Source: Apostichopus parvimensis (lineage: Eukaryota > Echinodermata > Holothuroidea > Aspidochirotida > Stichopodidae). Taken from it: DNA of 23,403 nucleotides. A program made the position numbers and the translations under genes. Below the pieces are notes generated by a model. That model was given only the letters and a program-made list of their open reading frames with translations, had not been told where the DNA came from and did no database searches. Shown here piece by piece: positions 10,141-20,184 of the stretch; position 1 is the first letter of the stretch, and the number at the start of each line of letters is the position of its first letter. The DNA lies in NCBI GenBank assembly GCA_000934455.1, contig KN883718.1, positions 14,307-37,709 of the forward strand, read 5' to 3'.

Positions 10141-10187
10141 GGGGGGGGGGGGGCGCGCGCCCCCAACGCCCCCTGGATACGCGCCTG
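10141..10187 (-). mobile_element. Transposon end (CAGGCGCGTATCCAGGGGGCG type), inverted
   Basis: Read on the minus strand from 10187: CAGGCGCGTATCCAGGGGGC, then GGGCGCGCGCCCC and a C13 run (G13 at 10141-10153 on +). The end motif is the same general type as those at 8303 and 23110. The polypyrimidine tract probably belongs to the interior of this element. The left end was not found. Confidence 0.55.
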
Positions 10188-11362
10188 GTTACCAAGGTAT
10201 ATTGATCATCGTCTACTGTTTACTCAAACGAGGACATGGTTCTATGAAACATTGTACTCGATTTAAATATGTCACTGAACATTACAGACTCGATCAAGTT
10301 GATGTCTTTCCGAGTTTTGTTAGGGCGCCCTCTATTATTAAAGTTGCTACCATGGTCACTTTTTCAGTCATATTATTGATGTTATGCATTACACTGGATC
10401 TATATGAGAATTCTCCACTTTATTGCTTCATTTATTATATAATTCCATGCATTTGCGATTTCCTTTCTCGAAATTTCAACACGACATATAAAGTCAAATA
10501 TTTCGATGAAACAATGGCAACTTTTACATATTTGTGAAAATTTTCAAATAAATAGCCACGATTACAATTCAATGGCAAATTAAAGTATTAAATGTTTGAA
10601 ATTTCGAGATTAAACATCTTCAAAGATCCGATTATAACATGTGTTGAAATGATCAAGAAAATACGTGCTCGCAATTCTGTAAACAGTCATGAATGGTAAT
10701 GTCAATTAACAAATTTAACAACGAAAGAATGTTTCCCTTCTTAGTTTCGGCTGGTCCATTGGGGCCCAATGTGTATGGTGCCCCAGGAACTCATGAGATG
10801 TCGGACAACTGTGAAAATGTGAAAGTAAATTACGACCGATAATTATGCAAAATGTGGCCTTATTCAGTGGTTTGGATACAAAGTTTAAGCTACTTTATTT
10901 TTACAACAACACAATATTAGGTTGAGAATGAAAAATAAGCTCATTCCTCAGCCTTTTTTTTAAAGAAAAATACGATGAGCCTAGGATTTGTTGGGATATA
11001 GAAGCTTACCGAATTGCATTGCGTCACTGAGGGTCACTCAGTGGATGGTGGGGTAATGACATGAACTTTCTTAAAAATATCATGGGTCTTTAGTTCGTGC
11101 GGCTGATTCGTACTTGAGCAGAAGCAAATGTATGATGCTTGCACTCAGAACTTTACTTGATCCCAGATCATTCCACTAAAACATATTTATTTCATTATTT
11201 CTAGGTTCGTGCGAAAGAATAAAAGAAGCCTAGATTGTGATAAATGGATTCAAAAGAAGCTGATTAAGCAGTGAGGCAGTAAGTGGGCATAGTAAGTTAG
11301 GCATTTCACACTCTCACATTTAGGAGCATCCAGCCGTGCTGTTTGCAGTTTGTGACTAGATT
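10188..11362. other. Non-coding stretch, no gene recognised
   Basis: The longest open frame (10202-10537, 111 codons, +) has no recognisable domain and no flanking splice logic, so I treat it as chance. CATTGGG/CCCAATG form a compact inverted repeat at 10757-10771, and CACTGA/TCAGTG another near 11026. Nothing else could be assigned. Confidence 0.4.
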
Positions 11363-11502
11363 CACGTGACACAACTTTGACACCACACACTATACGATAG
11401 TAGAACATAGAACTGATCGTCCAATGACGTCATTCTCCCCTTTTTAGTTATTTGCAGTATAAAGAACAAATATTGTGGAGGTTGTGAAGCATGACTTACT
11501 AG
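11363..11502 (+). promoter_or_regulatory. Weak candidate promoter: E-box, CCAAT, CRE, TATA
   Basis: In order: CACGTG (11363-11368), CCAAT (11421-11425) overlapping a perfect CRE palindrome TGACGTCA (11425-11432), and TATAAAG (11458-11464). The CRE-to-TATA spacing of about 26 bp is typical of TATA promoters. Downstream, CTAG|GTAATG at about 11502 could be the donor of a non-coding first exon. No coding exon that it would drive could be identified, so the arrangement may be coincidental. Confidence 0.25.
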
Positions 11503-13011
11503 GTAATGCCGATCTCACTTCCTTATTCAGTAGAGCACGAACTTCCTCAAAGTGTGGCTAGCGACTGAGTACAAATAACACCTTAATGCGAAAAAGTAAC
11601 TATTTTGTCAGACATTTCCTGTTGAATCACAAATATTATCGTTGCAGACGCGACGTATGCTGGCTGGCCAGTGCAAAACTTCACAAGAATATTTAACTAC
11701 AGCAGTATCGATGCTTGAAGGTTGAGTAGTACTAATAACACCATGTTTGCTAACTTCGATGTTACGTCAAGATTCCTTTTCACGGTAATGTTGGCTTGCA
11801 ATAAGTTGCAACCAAGCAAAACCCAAGGTACGTTATTCGGGTTTTACACTGGAGAAAAAGTACAAAGTTTGTTGATGTGTGCCAGTCACAAGACACGTAC
11901 GGGTATCAAGAACAGATCTAGGCATAGTCCTATAGCTAGGTTAGGCTATGTAGGCTACAGTCATAGAGCAGAATACGAGTCTTAAATTCTGCCCTATGGC
12001 TACAGTAGGCCGGTTGTGTGCTACATTATCTTTTGTAGCCTAACGACAATATTAGAAAAAGCTTAGGCTTCTATAGGTCTTCGATAAAACGTGCTGTATT
12101 ATACAGTACAGATAAAATGTATTGAAAGTCTTGTTCAGTACTTCATCCAATGCAAGGCACTTGTTATCCAGGTTCATAGGCTAGGACTAGGAGTAGGACT
12201 ACGTAGCTCTAAAGGTCTTAACTATAGTTGGGGTCTACTCGTGTTGTGCTGTTATCGCCAAATCATGTATTAATACATAAAGTATCCAAATTATAATTGG
12301 CTGTAGTAATAGTTATTATCGTTTGAAAATACTTATAAACAGTAACCACTTGTATGATTGTGTTATACAAACTGTCATCAAATGGATCAAGTCATAAATT
12401 TCTTAGCAAAAATGTTAAAGATGATATTGTGCAATGAATAAAGCTGATTTCATGTAGAAAACACATTAGCGTATCCTGGCTAAAAATTTTTTTTTTACCC
12501 CTTGAGTTTATCAGTCTAACCAAAACGAAAAGATTTTCTTCAAATTTTTAGTTTCCATAGAAAATTATATCCTATCATTAGCCGGCTGAACTACACTTCA
12601 GCCTAGCCAAAATTAGCAAGAGCTTCGCGCTTGAAATACTTTGTAAAACAACCGGCAACAAATTGTGATACACAAAGTTGTTTCTCAAAGTACAATATGG
12701 TATACATATATCACTTTAAACAAAGATGAATATATATCACTTTAACTTCAATGTAGGGGAGAACAATACTATATGGGCTTTAGATTCTAGCATTCACAGC
12801 AAATCAGTACATACAGCAATGTGTAATACTGTAGAAAACCAGTCTGAGTGAGTGATTACAACAGGCATGTAAAGGTCCATTGCACAGAGAAAGAAACTTA
12901 TGCCAAAAGATTGTATGAACCTCATAAAGGTATATAGAAAGTTACAATTGTCGCTATGCTTAGATAGTTTTCAATGCAGAATCTACGGCTCTGATAGTTT
13001 GCCTACAGGTT
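11503..13011. other. Non-coding stretch with TAGGCT-rich patches
   Basis: Short words of the type TAGGCTA/TAGCCTA recur at 11938-12066 and 12178-12206 (and again at 17040-17110), a low-level compositional repeat. ATATATCACTTTAA occurs twice within about 30 bp near 12707-12742. GCGTATCCTGGCTA at about 12469 followed by a T10 run faintly resembles the transposon ends elsewhere. No coding sequence was recognised. Confidence 0.4.
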
Positions 13012-13047
13012 CGCCCCTCCCTTGGCAAATTCCTGGCTACATGCCTG
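13012..13047 (-). mobile_element. Isolated 36-bp transposon end, inverted copy of the 9531 family
   Basis: Read on the minus strand from 13047, it starts CAGGCATGTAGCCAGGAATT and ends TGCCAAGGGAGGGGCG, nearly identical to 9531-9566. The match stops abruptly, so this is a truncated copy or the start of an element whose interior differs. Between here and the pol remnant (13048-13825) nothing coding was recognised; AGATTACTT/AAGTAATCT form a tight inverted repeat at 13158-13177. Confidence 0.6.
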
Positions 13048-13825
13048 AACTAGATAGATGATAACATGTTCACACAGACCTTTCTGGAAACTTTCGTTAT
13101 ACCAAGATAGACATATCTATCATACCAATGATGGATTATATGCAATTAAACAATATCAGATTACTTACAAGTAATCTTAATTGAACTAACTAAGGCAATA
13201 TCCAACGATTCTAATGATGAATTCCAAGTCATCAATGTATATTCAGTACATGCACATCCTCATTAAGCGTATACGAATAACATTAATTAAAATGACACAA
13301 AAACCATGAAAATTTACCCTAGCCCTGTTCCTTGTCCTTAAATGAATACATAAAGTAGAACTTCTTACAGAAAATCTTCTTGATGCATGAAAGAACAAAA
13401 CTACTAAATCCAACAAATTGAAACAGTTAAAGGCATGTGCACATAATGGTAACGAGATGAACAGTGGTAATTACATGGGTGACAACAGACAATACGTGGG
13501 GTGGAATATAAGTCATTACCAAGAATTGTTTGACTAATAAGGATTGTGGAAGGTTCATTAAGAGGGCTTATACTGACAAACTCAAGCATGCTAATATCAT
13601 AACATAATATCACCTGTATTGGTCTTACCAATAACTAATTTGGGGTCAACACACATAGACCTGTGGAGATGGTGTTCAAACTTTCACTGAAATGTTGTAC
13701 CAAGTATTACAACTATTTCAAACAAACGGATTTGACACAATAGTACAAACAAGAACCTGGTTGCTGTGTTCGAATAACAAGTAGCTTCAATCTTACAACA
13801 AAACAATATAATACAAAAATATACT

Positions 13826-15191
13826 TTACTGCTTAGGAGCGGTTCCTTGTGCAAGCATTCTAGCAATTAGAAGTTGTGTCTCACTGAGGTTTGCCAAAAC
13901 ATGGGGATCTACAAAAATTTCCTGTCACAAGACCGACCTTGGTTCATTGTGTGGGTTCGGATGTACCCATGCAGCAGTGGAATGCGTGCTCCTACGAAGT
14001 GTCGGTGCAGTTTGTCCTACTGGTGTGTCTGACAATGCATATAGTCGTTCCTGTGTTTCTCGCTCCCCTCCTTTGTCAGAGCCACTTCTATGAGTAGCTT
14101 CACTTTCAGACTCAGTGTGTGGCATCTCGTTATTGTCAGGGTCTGTAGTCTGACTACATATATGGACGTCTCAGTATTACCTATACTACCATTAACATCA
14201 TTAGTATTGGAGTCCTGCTTTGGTTCTGGTCCAATTTCAATACAAACTACAATGTCAAGGTCACTGTCTGCAGCTTCACTATCATTTTCATCCTCAAGTG
14301 TATCGGATGTTGAGTCATTCATAGTTGCATCTTCCTTAAAAGTTAAAGTGTACAATAGGTCAGAGACTATTTCTTTAGAGTCTAAGAGGTCACGCCTTTT
14401 CAAGACTTGGACAGGTCTATCGCCTTCCAGCAGCTCTACTACACAGTGGCAGAGCGTCCATACAGTCAGGGGGGCGAATGCCCCCCCTGACGGACTCAAA
14501 TGGACTGCTGGCGCCCTTTTCAGCTTTTTACCACTTTTTACTTATTCGCGACTATTGACTTTTTTATTGCGCTCTCATCTACATATTGACATTTGTCACA
14601 TTTTTTGGCGATGACACCTATTTATTCTTCATTTATCTGCAAATTAGCAAGGCCAGGAAAGGGTCATTTCCGGCGATCTAGGGTGTATTTTTACTCAAAA
14701 AAATTGTCTGTACGCTCCGCGCCAACCTGTGGTGGCGCTCCGCTTAGATAGTGTCGAAAGCGCCCCTACAGACCATTCTCGCCCCCTCTGACCAATACCC
14801 CTAGCTCCGCCACTGCTACTACATATACATGCCTATCTGGATATGGCCTCTTGACAACCCTGAATGGTCTGTTGTTCCAATAGTCTTGAATTTTGTTTCA
14901 TCCTCTGTGTGCTCGATTTCTAAGAAACACTCTAGTACTCATCGGTAAGCCTGTTTCAGCAGCTTCAGTCCTGTCTAGTCTATGTTTCCTACGTAAATCT
15001 TCTGCTCGGATTCCACTAGCTTTGTGTAAGGTGTCTACTCTACTGCAACGTAGAAAATTGACCCTTCCTTTCAATGAAATTAAAGGAACATTTGTAGAAT
15101 AAGTCCCAGCTTGTTTTTTCTTATAGATTGCCTGTAGAAGTCCAAGTACAACACTACAAAAGATCCATGAACTTGATATGTAACTGTCCAA
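13826..15191 (-). pseudogene. Ty3/gypsy-like pol C-terminal remnant, broken and interrupted
   Basis: Read leftward on the minus strand. The first open part (stop at 14898-14900) includes LPMSTRVFLRNRAHRG. Immediately after the TGA the same frame continues NKIQDYWNNRPFRVV and VKRPYPDRHVYVVE. This pattern (LPxxTRVxLR, KIQDxW, then a GPY/F-like VYVV block) is typical of the region after the integrase core in gypsy-class pol. A 372-bp hAT MITE then interrupts the frame. Left of it, KRRDLLDSKEIVSDLL leads into an acidic, Asp/Ser-rich tail. A frameshift near 14150 moves to a frame ending RRSTHSTAAWVHPNPHNEPR, a TGA at 13925-13927 and finally TAA 13826-13828. The element is dead. No LTR, gag, protease or reverse transcriptase was found. 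The exact right edge is uncertain, since gypsy-like residues are convincing only up to about 15070. Confidence 0.75.
14444..14815 (-). mobile_element. Complete 372-bp hAT-type MITE with 8-bp target duplication
   Basis: The ends are CAGTGGCAGAGCGTCC (14444) and, inverted, CAGTGGCGGAGCTAGG (from 14815). The flanking octamer CTACTACA is perfectly duplicated at 14436-14443 and 14816-14823. An 8-bp duplication with CAG...CTG ends is the signature of the hAT superfamily. A perfect hairpin, GTCAGGGGGG/CCCCCCTGAC, lies at 14465-14491. The inner right part (14660-14760) matches 8345-8440. No transposase is encoded, so it was mobilised in trans. Removing 380 bp (element plus one duplication) restores the surrounding pol reading frame phase, which proves that it landed inside the retrotransposon. 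Confidence 0.9.
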
Positions 15192-15792
15192 ATTCGTAAT
15201 TATGCAAAAAGCTTCTTGATCATGTGAAGTAATTAACTGCCAAAGTTGTCATCTTGTCTGCAGGACATGCTACATTAAATTTTCTTTCTTTTTGTATGCA
15301 TAAGTTCAGTGTGTTTTTAGGTCAACAGATGCCGAGGTCTAAAACCCTTGTAACTTCAAATGTTAAGCTTGGTTGAGATCATGCTTAGTATGTATATCTA
15401 CCTTCATATTGTGAACATGGCAACTTCTGCTGAAATGAATTTTCATTTGAGGTGAACAGCAGTCAAAGTCTTCAAGCTTTCTAAAGACAATATCTATAAA
15501 GAGCTTGTAAAAAAGTCCTAAATTCTTTCAAATCTAGCTTGGGAAATGTATGAGAACTCTATTGTTTCTTTGCATTCAAAATCTTGTAATGTCTTATTGA
15601 TATAGCAACAATACCTGGTATATTTCACCTATATTAGTATTATATATTTGGTACTCAAAAATTGCTGTTTTGTTTTTATTATCTGACAAGTCCCTGATTC
15701 ACTAAAAGCCCACAAAAATTAAATATTAATACAGCAGAGGTATTGAGAGCATATCTGTACCCTTAGAGCTGAATTTAATTTGGGTGTTTTAG
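15192..15792. other. Non-coding stretch between pol remnant and EGF-like exons
   Basis: AT-rich sequence without long open frames, splice-bounded coding blocks or recognised repeats. Confidence 0.4.
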
Positions 15793-15955
15793 GTATCCGT
15801 CTATGGTACTGTGCGAAAGAAGGTAATTGACATATATTTTCCTGTTTTGTAGATTTCTAACACTATTTTAAGGTTAACAATTTTACATTATTTTATGCTC
15901 CTATTGGATGTTTGCAGCTGTCCACCAGGACTTACAGGACCAACTTGTTCCAATG
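15793..15955 (+). CDS. Candidate EGF-like micro-exon pair
   Basis: Two short blocks are bounded by good splice signals: 15793-15822 (acceptor TTTTAG, donor AAG|GTAATT) and 15918-15955 (acceptor TTTGCAG, donor ATG|GTAAGG). Joined with the first block read from its second base, the frame runs YPSMVLCERS into CPPGLTGPTCSN. This contains C-x3-C and the C-x-x-G-x-x-G-x-x-C end of an EGF-like repeat as seen in MEGF-type and some invertebrate receptor phosphatase or Tie-like ectodomains. Splice phases agree (2 nt left by the first, 1 nt taken by the second; exit phase 1). No flanking exons of the same gene were found, so it may be an orphan or belong to a gene with long introns. Confidence 0.4.
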
Positions 15956-16024
15956 GTAAGGTTACATACCAATGTGTAAATAGAATGTGCAATCAATAAG
16001 TTGAAGACAATGGGGAAAAAACAG

Positions 16025-16240
16025 CACACTGGGCAGTAAACCTAGGTGCAATTTCTATGCATCATGATTTATGAAGCAAATGTTTCATATATAATTTAGC
16101 TCCCTTGATTATAAGGAGATGATACGTACTCTACTGTTAGCCAGTAATGGAGAATACAATACAGTGTATGCAATGTACAGTATATGTTTACAGTATGTGA
16201 AGATCTTCCGTATACTTAGCATGCATAATGGAACATAGTG
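16025..16240 (+). repeat. Dispersed repeat, copy A
   Basis: Shares with 18775-18985, in the same order and orientation: GCAGTAAACCTA/GACAGTAAACCTATGCA, ATGATTTATGAA/ATGATTCATAAA, TGTTAGCCAGTAA.GGAGAA followed by AATACAG, and a CTTCCGTATACTTAGCATG/TTTCCATATCCTTGGCATG block. The copies are diverged with indels. No ends or target duplications were found, so the class is unknown. Confidence 0.55.
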
Positions 16241-17324
16241 CTCACGGCACTTCGAGAGTGTCCTTAACTGTGTAGCACAAGAGCCATTTTTTATGTGTTT
16301 TGACCTGTACCTTAATGTGTATTTAGTCAATCATATTGGGACATCCACATTTTGAAAGCTTAAACGGTTAGCTTTCTGTTGGTGTATGCATTAATCAATA
16401 TATATTTCGGTAAACTTACGCCAATTTTAAATGAAAAAAGAGATTTTAGGACATTTTCAATGAGAGTACACTTGGAAACCATAGTTTTTCCGCACTGTGG
16501 GGGCTATTTGGCACCTTATTTTTTGTATGCGAAGTCCTATAATCACAGTTCAAACGGTGAATTAAACTATGAATATTCATAACGTTTTCTACCGATTCTA
16601 AACTAAATTGACCAATGAGAACCTTATGCCAAATTGCAAACTAAAAAGAAATCAGGGATATGGGAGGGATCTTCCCTTTGGTTTCCCTTTGTTCTCAACG
16701 GACATGACGTCACAATACTGTACTCAGCACGCGTTGGTGAATGTGCAGTCAAGAAGTGTTTTTGTTGTCTTCATTTTATTGTGATATCCTGATTTATTGT
16801 TAGATTCAACTCAAAATACTTCTCAGTAACTTTCAAAAGACTTTATATATTCAATTCATTGTAATTTTGGTTGAAAATAATACCTCCAAAGTGACATTTT
16901 CTGTATGTTTTGGAACCTGTTTCTGACCATGCGAAGCAACAGTGAAATGAAGTAGTTGGAACGTACCAAACCACCATATGTGGGGTATGTAGTTGTTCTA
17001 AAGACTATAGTTCTGCACTGTTTTGTGTAGCATGCAATATAGCCTTACAGTGTTAGGCCTATACTAGCTGCGTATAGGATACTACTGATACTGTAGCCTA
17101 TAGGCTAATTCAAGTACAAGTCGTAGTGGGGGTTCAGCCTAGTACTATAATTAGTAGTAACCCCCTAATGTATAATGGAACAGTCCATGACTCTATCTGC
17201 TGTCGCCTTATTGCCCACAGAGCAGCAGGGGAAAGTAGGTCAGCAGATAAACCGCAAAGCCGTGCTTGCTGCACAGGCAATTCTTAGTTTTCGCTTTGAG
17301 CGTTTTGGTCTAAAACTTTCCATT
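16241..17324. other. Non-coding stretch; one CRE palindrome
   Basis: A second perfect TGACGTCA lies at 16705-16712, just upstream of CACGCGTTGG, without a well-placed TATA box. TAGGCCTA-like words cluster at 17040-17110. An open frame starting at 17175 runs into the minisatellite at 17466 and is kept open only because the repeat unit is a multiple of 3, so I do not count it as a gene. Confidence 0.35.
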
Positions 17325-17395
17325 ATGGTGGCTGAAGAAAGGTGCACAGTGGGACATGTGACTCTCCCCCACCAATTTGTATGGCTGACTATAGA
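17325..17395 (+). repeat. Dispersed repeat fragment, copy C
   Basis: GTGGGACATGTGACTCTCCC then CCACCAATTTGTATGGC resembles 18978-19018 (GGGGACATGGAGCCACCCTC, ACCAATTTGTGTGGC). In matching frames both give G-x-x-x-x-PHQFVW, so the similarity extends to a conceptual peptide, although neither looks like an intact gene. Confidence 0.5.
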
Positions 17396-17465
17396 AATGT
17401 GTCTCATTAAAGTAAAAACTAAACAATGTAAACACTTTTACATGCTATTCACTCACTGCCCCAAG

Positions 17466-17893
17466 TTACAAAGCTTACCTGCCCTAGTTTACCCTTACCT
17501 GCCCTTACAAAGCTTACCTGCCCTAGTTTACCCTTACCTGCCCTTACAAAGCTTACCTGCCCTAGTTTACCCTTACCTGCCCTTACAAAGCTTACCTGCC
17601 CTAGTTTACCCTTACCTGCCCTTACAAAGCTTACCTGCCCTAGTTCACCCTTACCTGCCCTTACAAAGCTTACCTGCCCTAGTTTACCCTTACCTGCCCT
17701 AGTATACCCTTACCTGCCCTTACAAAGCTTACCTGCCCTAGTTTACCCTTACCTGCTGCCCTTACAAAGCTTACCTGCCCTAGTTTACCCTTACCTGCCC
17801 CCTAGTTTACCCTTACCTGCCCTTACAAAGCTTACCTGCTCTAGTTTACCCTTTAATACCTGCCCTTACAAAGATTACCTGCCTTAGTTTACA
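17466..17893 (+). repeat. 39-bp minisatellite, ~10 units
   Basis: Units start with TTACAAAG at 17466, 17505, 17544, 17583, 17622, 17661, 17720, 17762, 17823 and 17866 (the last truncated). Each unit holds TTACCTGCCC twice and one AAGCTT. The first six are spaced exactly 39 bp and almost identical. Later spacings of 59, 42, 61 and 43 bp show extra half-units (TAGTTTACCC plus TTACCTGCCC) and small insertions, so the right side is older or less homogenised. On + it reads as a 13-residue repeat (LQSLPALVYPYLP), probably without biological meaning. Confidence 0.95.
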
Positions 17894-18769
17894 TCTAAGA
17901 GATTCAATATATCAGATAAGGAGACCTGACTGACTCACATATCATAACAACCTATGATTGTTGAAAGCCTTGAATTGTATTACTTTATTATTGTATTATT
18001 ATTTAGTAATCATCTGTTGGAAATTGCAAACAGCAGGTTTATCTTGCTTCAATTAAGACCATCCAAACAAATACTGAGTACATTTAAAGTGTGTGCTGCC
18101 TTGACACCTGGAACAGTGTTTTCCTTATTACACATGACTCTGTGGATTGTGTTGAGCTGCATTTGGATATTTTTTATCTTGAGTCATTCTCTGACAGCAA
18201 GGACTCAGAACAGAAATAAACTTTGTCTCAGACTCCAGGTACTGTTGTGGTAAAGTACCCTGCAACAATGCATAAGACACATATAAATGCTTTGTGGCTC
18301 TCCATGCTGTACATTCAACAAGTAGATGTCTACCTGATGTCTACTGTACTGTAGGTAAATGTCAGGTGATGATTGATTGCATCAGTGCCGATACATCAAC
18401 TCTTAGTTTCTTCTTGTCACCAGCTATGGGCATTCTTTTATGAAAATCCATTAATATCATATGGAAAGCTGTGGAAAATTTCATACTTCCAATTAATCCT
18501 GCCTATGGATTATTGATTTGATCCAATGAAAACCCAGTGATATTTTTTTGGTATTACTCTGCATTACTCTATCAAGGCACATCTATTCACATAAATTCAT
18601 AATGATCATGTCCCTCCCAGTGAAGACAAAAGCCTTGTTTACATTTGAGAACGCAAGGAGGATCTGACCCTGCAATGGTGATCAAGAAAATTGTCCCACA
18701 GTACGCTTTGGGGATTAAGGGACCTGACATCTCTAGTTACTTGACCTCGTAACTTTGCATAAATTAATA
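17894..18769. other. Non-coding stretch, no gene recognised
   Basis: A 99-codon frame at 17954-18253 (+) is rich in hydrophobic residues but has no family motif and no exon-like borders; AT-rich sequence often gives such frames. Nothing else was identified. Confidence 0.35.
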
Positions 18770-19150
18770 CACACTAGACAGTAAACCTATGCACTTCTAA
18801 TACAGATATGATTCATAAATTTGATAAGGAATCTATGTGTACACATGTATAGGAATCTGCAGTGTTAGCCAGTAAGGGAGAACATAATACAGCACATGTG
18901 ATGTAAATATATATATAAAAATAAATATCTTTGTAAAGTTTTTCCATATCCTTGGCATGGTTGCTGCAGAAATGTACTTATGGGGACATGGAGCCACCCT
19001 CACCAATTTGTGTGGCACTACAGTACCAATGCAGGGCTTGACATAAGCCTCAAAAAGGACAGAGCAAATATGCCATTGGTAGGTTCTAATGGTGAAGGGC
19101 ATCATGGCAAATGGGAAGGGCATCATGGCAAAAATGAATCTGAGGAAGGG
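18770..19150 (+). repeat. Dispersed repeat, copy B (longest copy)
   Basis: The left part matches copy A (16025-16240) and the middle (18978-19018) matches copy C (17325-17395). The right part contains GGGCATCATGGCAAA twice (from 19097 and 19118) and resembles 20245-20300. It thus links the other fragments into one family. On + a frame reads MGTWSHPHQFVWHYS and later EGHHGKWEGHHGK, possibly an old coding segment. Neither end is defined. Confidence 0.5.
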
Positions 19151-20184
19151 CACGGACAGCATTTTTCGTATACGCAGTACTACCTCATTTGAGGAACAGT
19201 AAAAGTGTCTAATCAGAACATTTCACTATGGATACAGTAAATATACAAGAATCAAACTACAAATTGTTATATTTCCAGGACGAAAGTTAAATTTACAGTT
19301 TTATGTACAGTTGAGTGATTCATTTTGCAAAACTCCTGCATTTTTTGTATATTTTGCAAATTATGAATGATGGCATGTAGAATATGCCTGGTTAAAAAAT
19401 GTAGGTGTTCAGACACCTTTAGTGTGTTGGTATTCTGACACAAAACATATTTTTTTCTTCACATTTTTGTGGTGACGAACCTAATATACTTCTATTGTTG
19501 TTAGTGTATGGCACAGTGAAGCCTATAACCAACTCAGCATTTTCATGCTTTGTCGGCAAACATGGTTCTACCAAATTCCAGGTAATCGTGTATTGTGATT
19601 TGATTTTGTGCATGTAAGCTCTAAAGGGGTCTTTTGTCATTACCTGATGGATTTTAATAGCACAAACTCAGAGTAAAGTGCTTACAAAAGTTCAGACAGG
19701 GATTTCCGTATGTTTGTTAGTGCTGGTCCGCTAGTACTATACTTGACTGTTAAGGGCTTGCCTGAGCAAAACCAAGGATATGAATGTTCAACAAACTTTT
19801 TAATTGGTTTAGAAATGAATATTTAACTCAACATGTTTATGAATGAGCTATTAAAACACATTATGCACTGCATAAGCCCTACCCATTCCCTGTGATAAAT
19901 GGTAATATTAATTTTAAATGATGTCTTTGCTGTATGTTTACAAATGGAGGGAATGCTCTGTGAAGTTTGTGAATAACCTCTGTACAGAGCCAATTGGATT
20001 TTACTGCATGAATTCCCTCGCATACAGTTTTAAACTAATTGGAGAAGTCCCATTGATTTAATGATACGTGTGAAAGCAAAAAGATTGTCGAAGAGCAAGG
20101 TTCTTGCAAAGGACGAATCAAGCAAACTCTCCCCAAGATTGTTGGGTCACTCAATAGTGTAACTAAGGGTACTACTTGGAATGT
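19151..20184. other. Non-coding stretch, no gene recognised
   Basis: AT-rich, with only short frames (66-73 codons) lacking motifs. No repeat ends or RNA genes were recognised. Confidence 0.35.

Noticed and set aside
9827-10205. Long Lys/Arg/Glu-rich and Phe/Pro/Ser-rich frames on opposite strands
   Set aside because: Pure translation of the polypyrimidine tract; mirror-image low complexity on both strands.
10202-10537. 111-codon frame downstream of a transposon end
   Set aside because: No recognisable motif, no exon-like borders and AT-rich composition; expected by chance in this much sequence.
11938-12206. TAGGCT/TAGCCT word clusters as a possible satellite
   Set aside because: Words recur without fixed period; a compositional habit rather than a defined repeat.
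12469-12510. GCGTATCCTGGCTA plus T10 run as another transposon end
   Set aside because: Only a short, imperfect resemblance to the other ends, with no G/C run and no partner end.
13404-13631. 75-codon minus-strand frame beyond the pol remnant, considered as env or LTR coding
   Set aside because: No motif, no LTR ends or polypurine tract could be placed; probably chance.
17175-17702. 175-codon open frame entering the minisatellite
   Set aside because: Its length comes from the 39-bp unit being a multiple of 3; the upstream part overlaps a dispersed repeat and has no domain or splice context.
17466-17893. CRISPR-like array
   Set aside because: Units are contiguous with no unique spacers, and the sequence is eukaryotic; it is a minisatellite.
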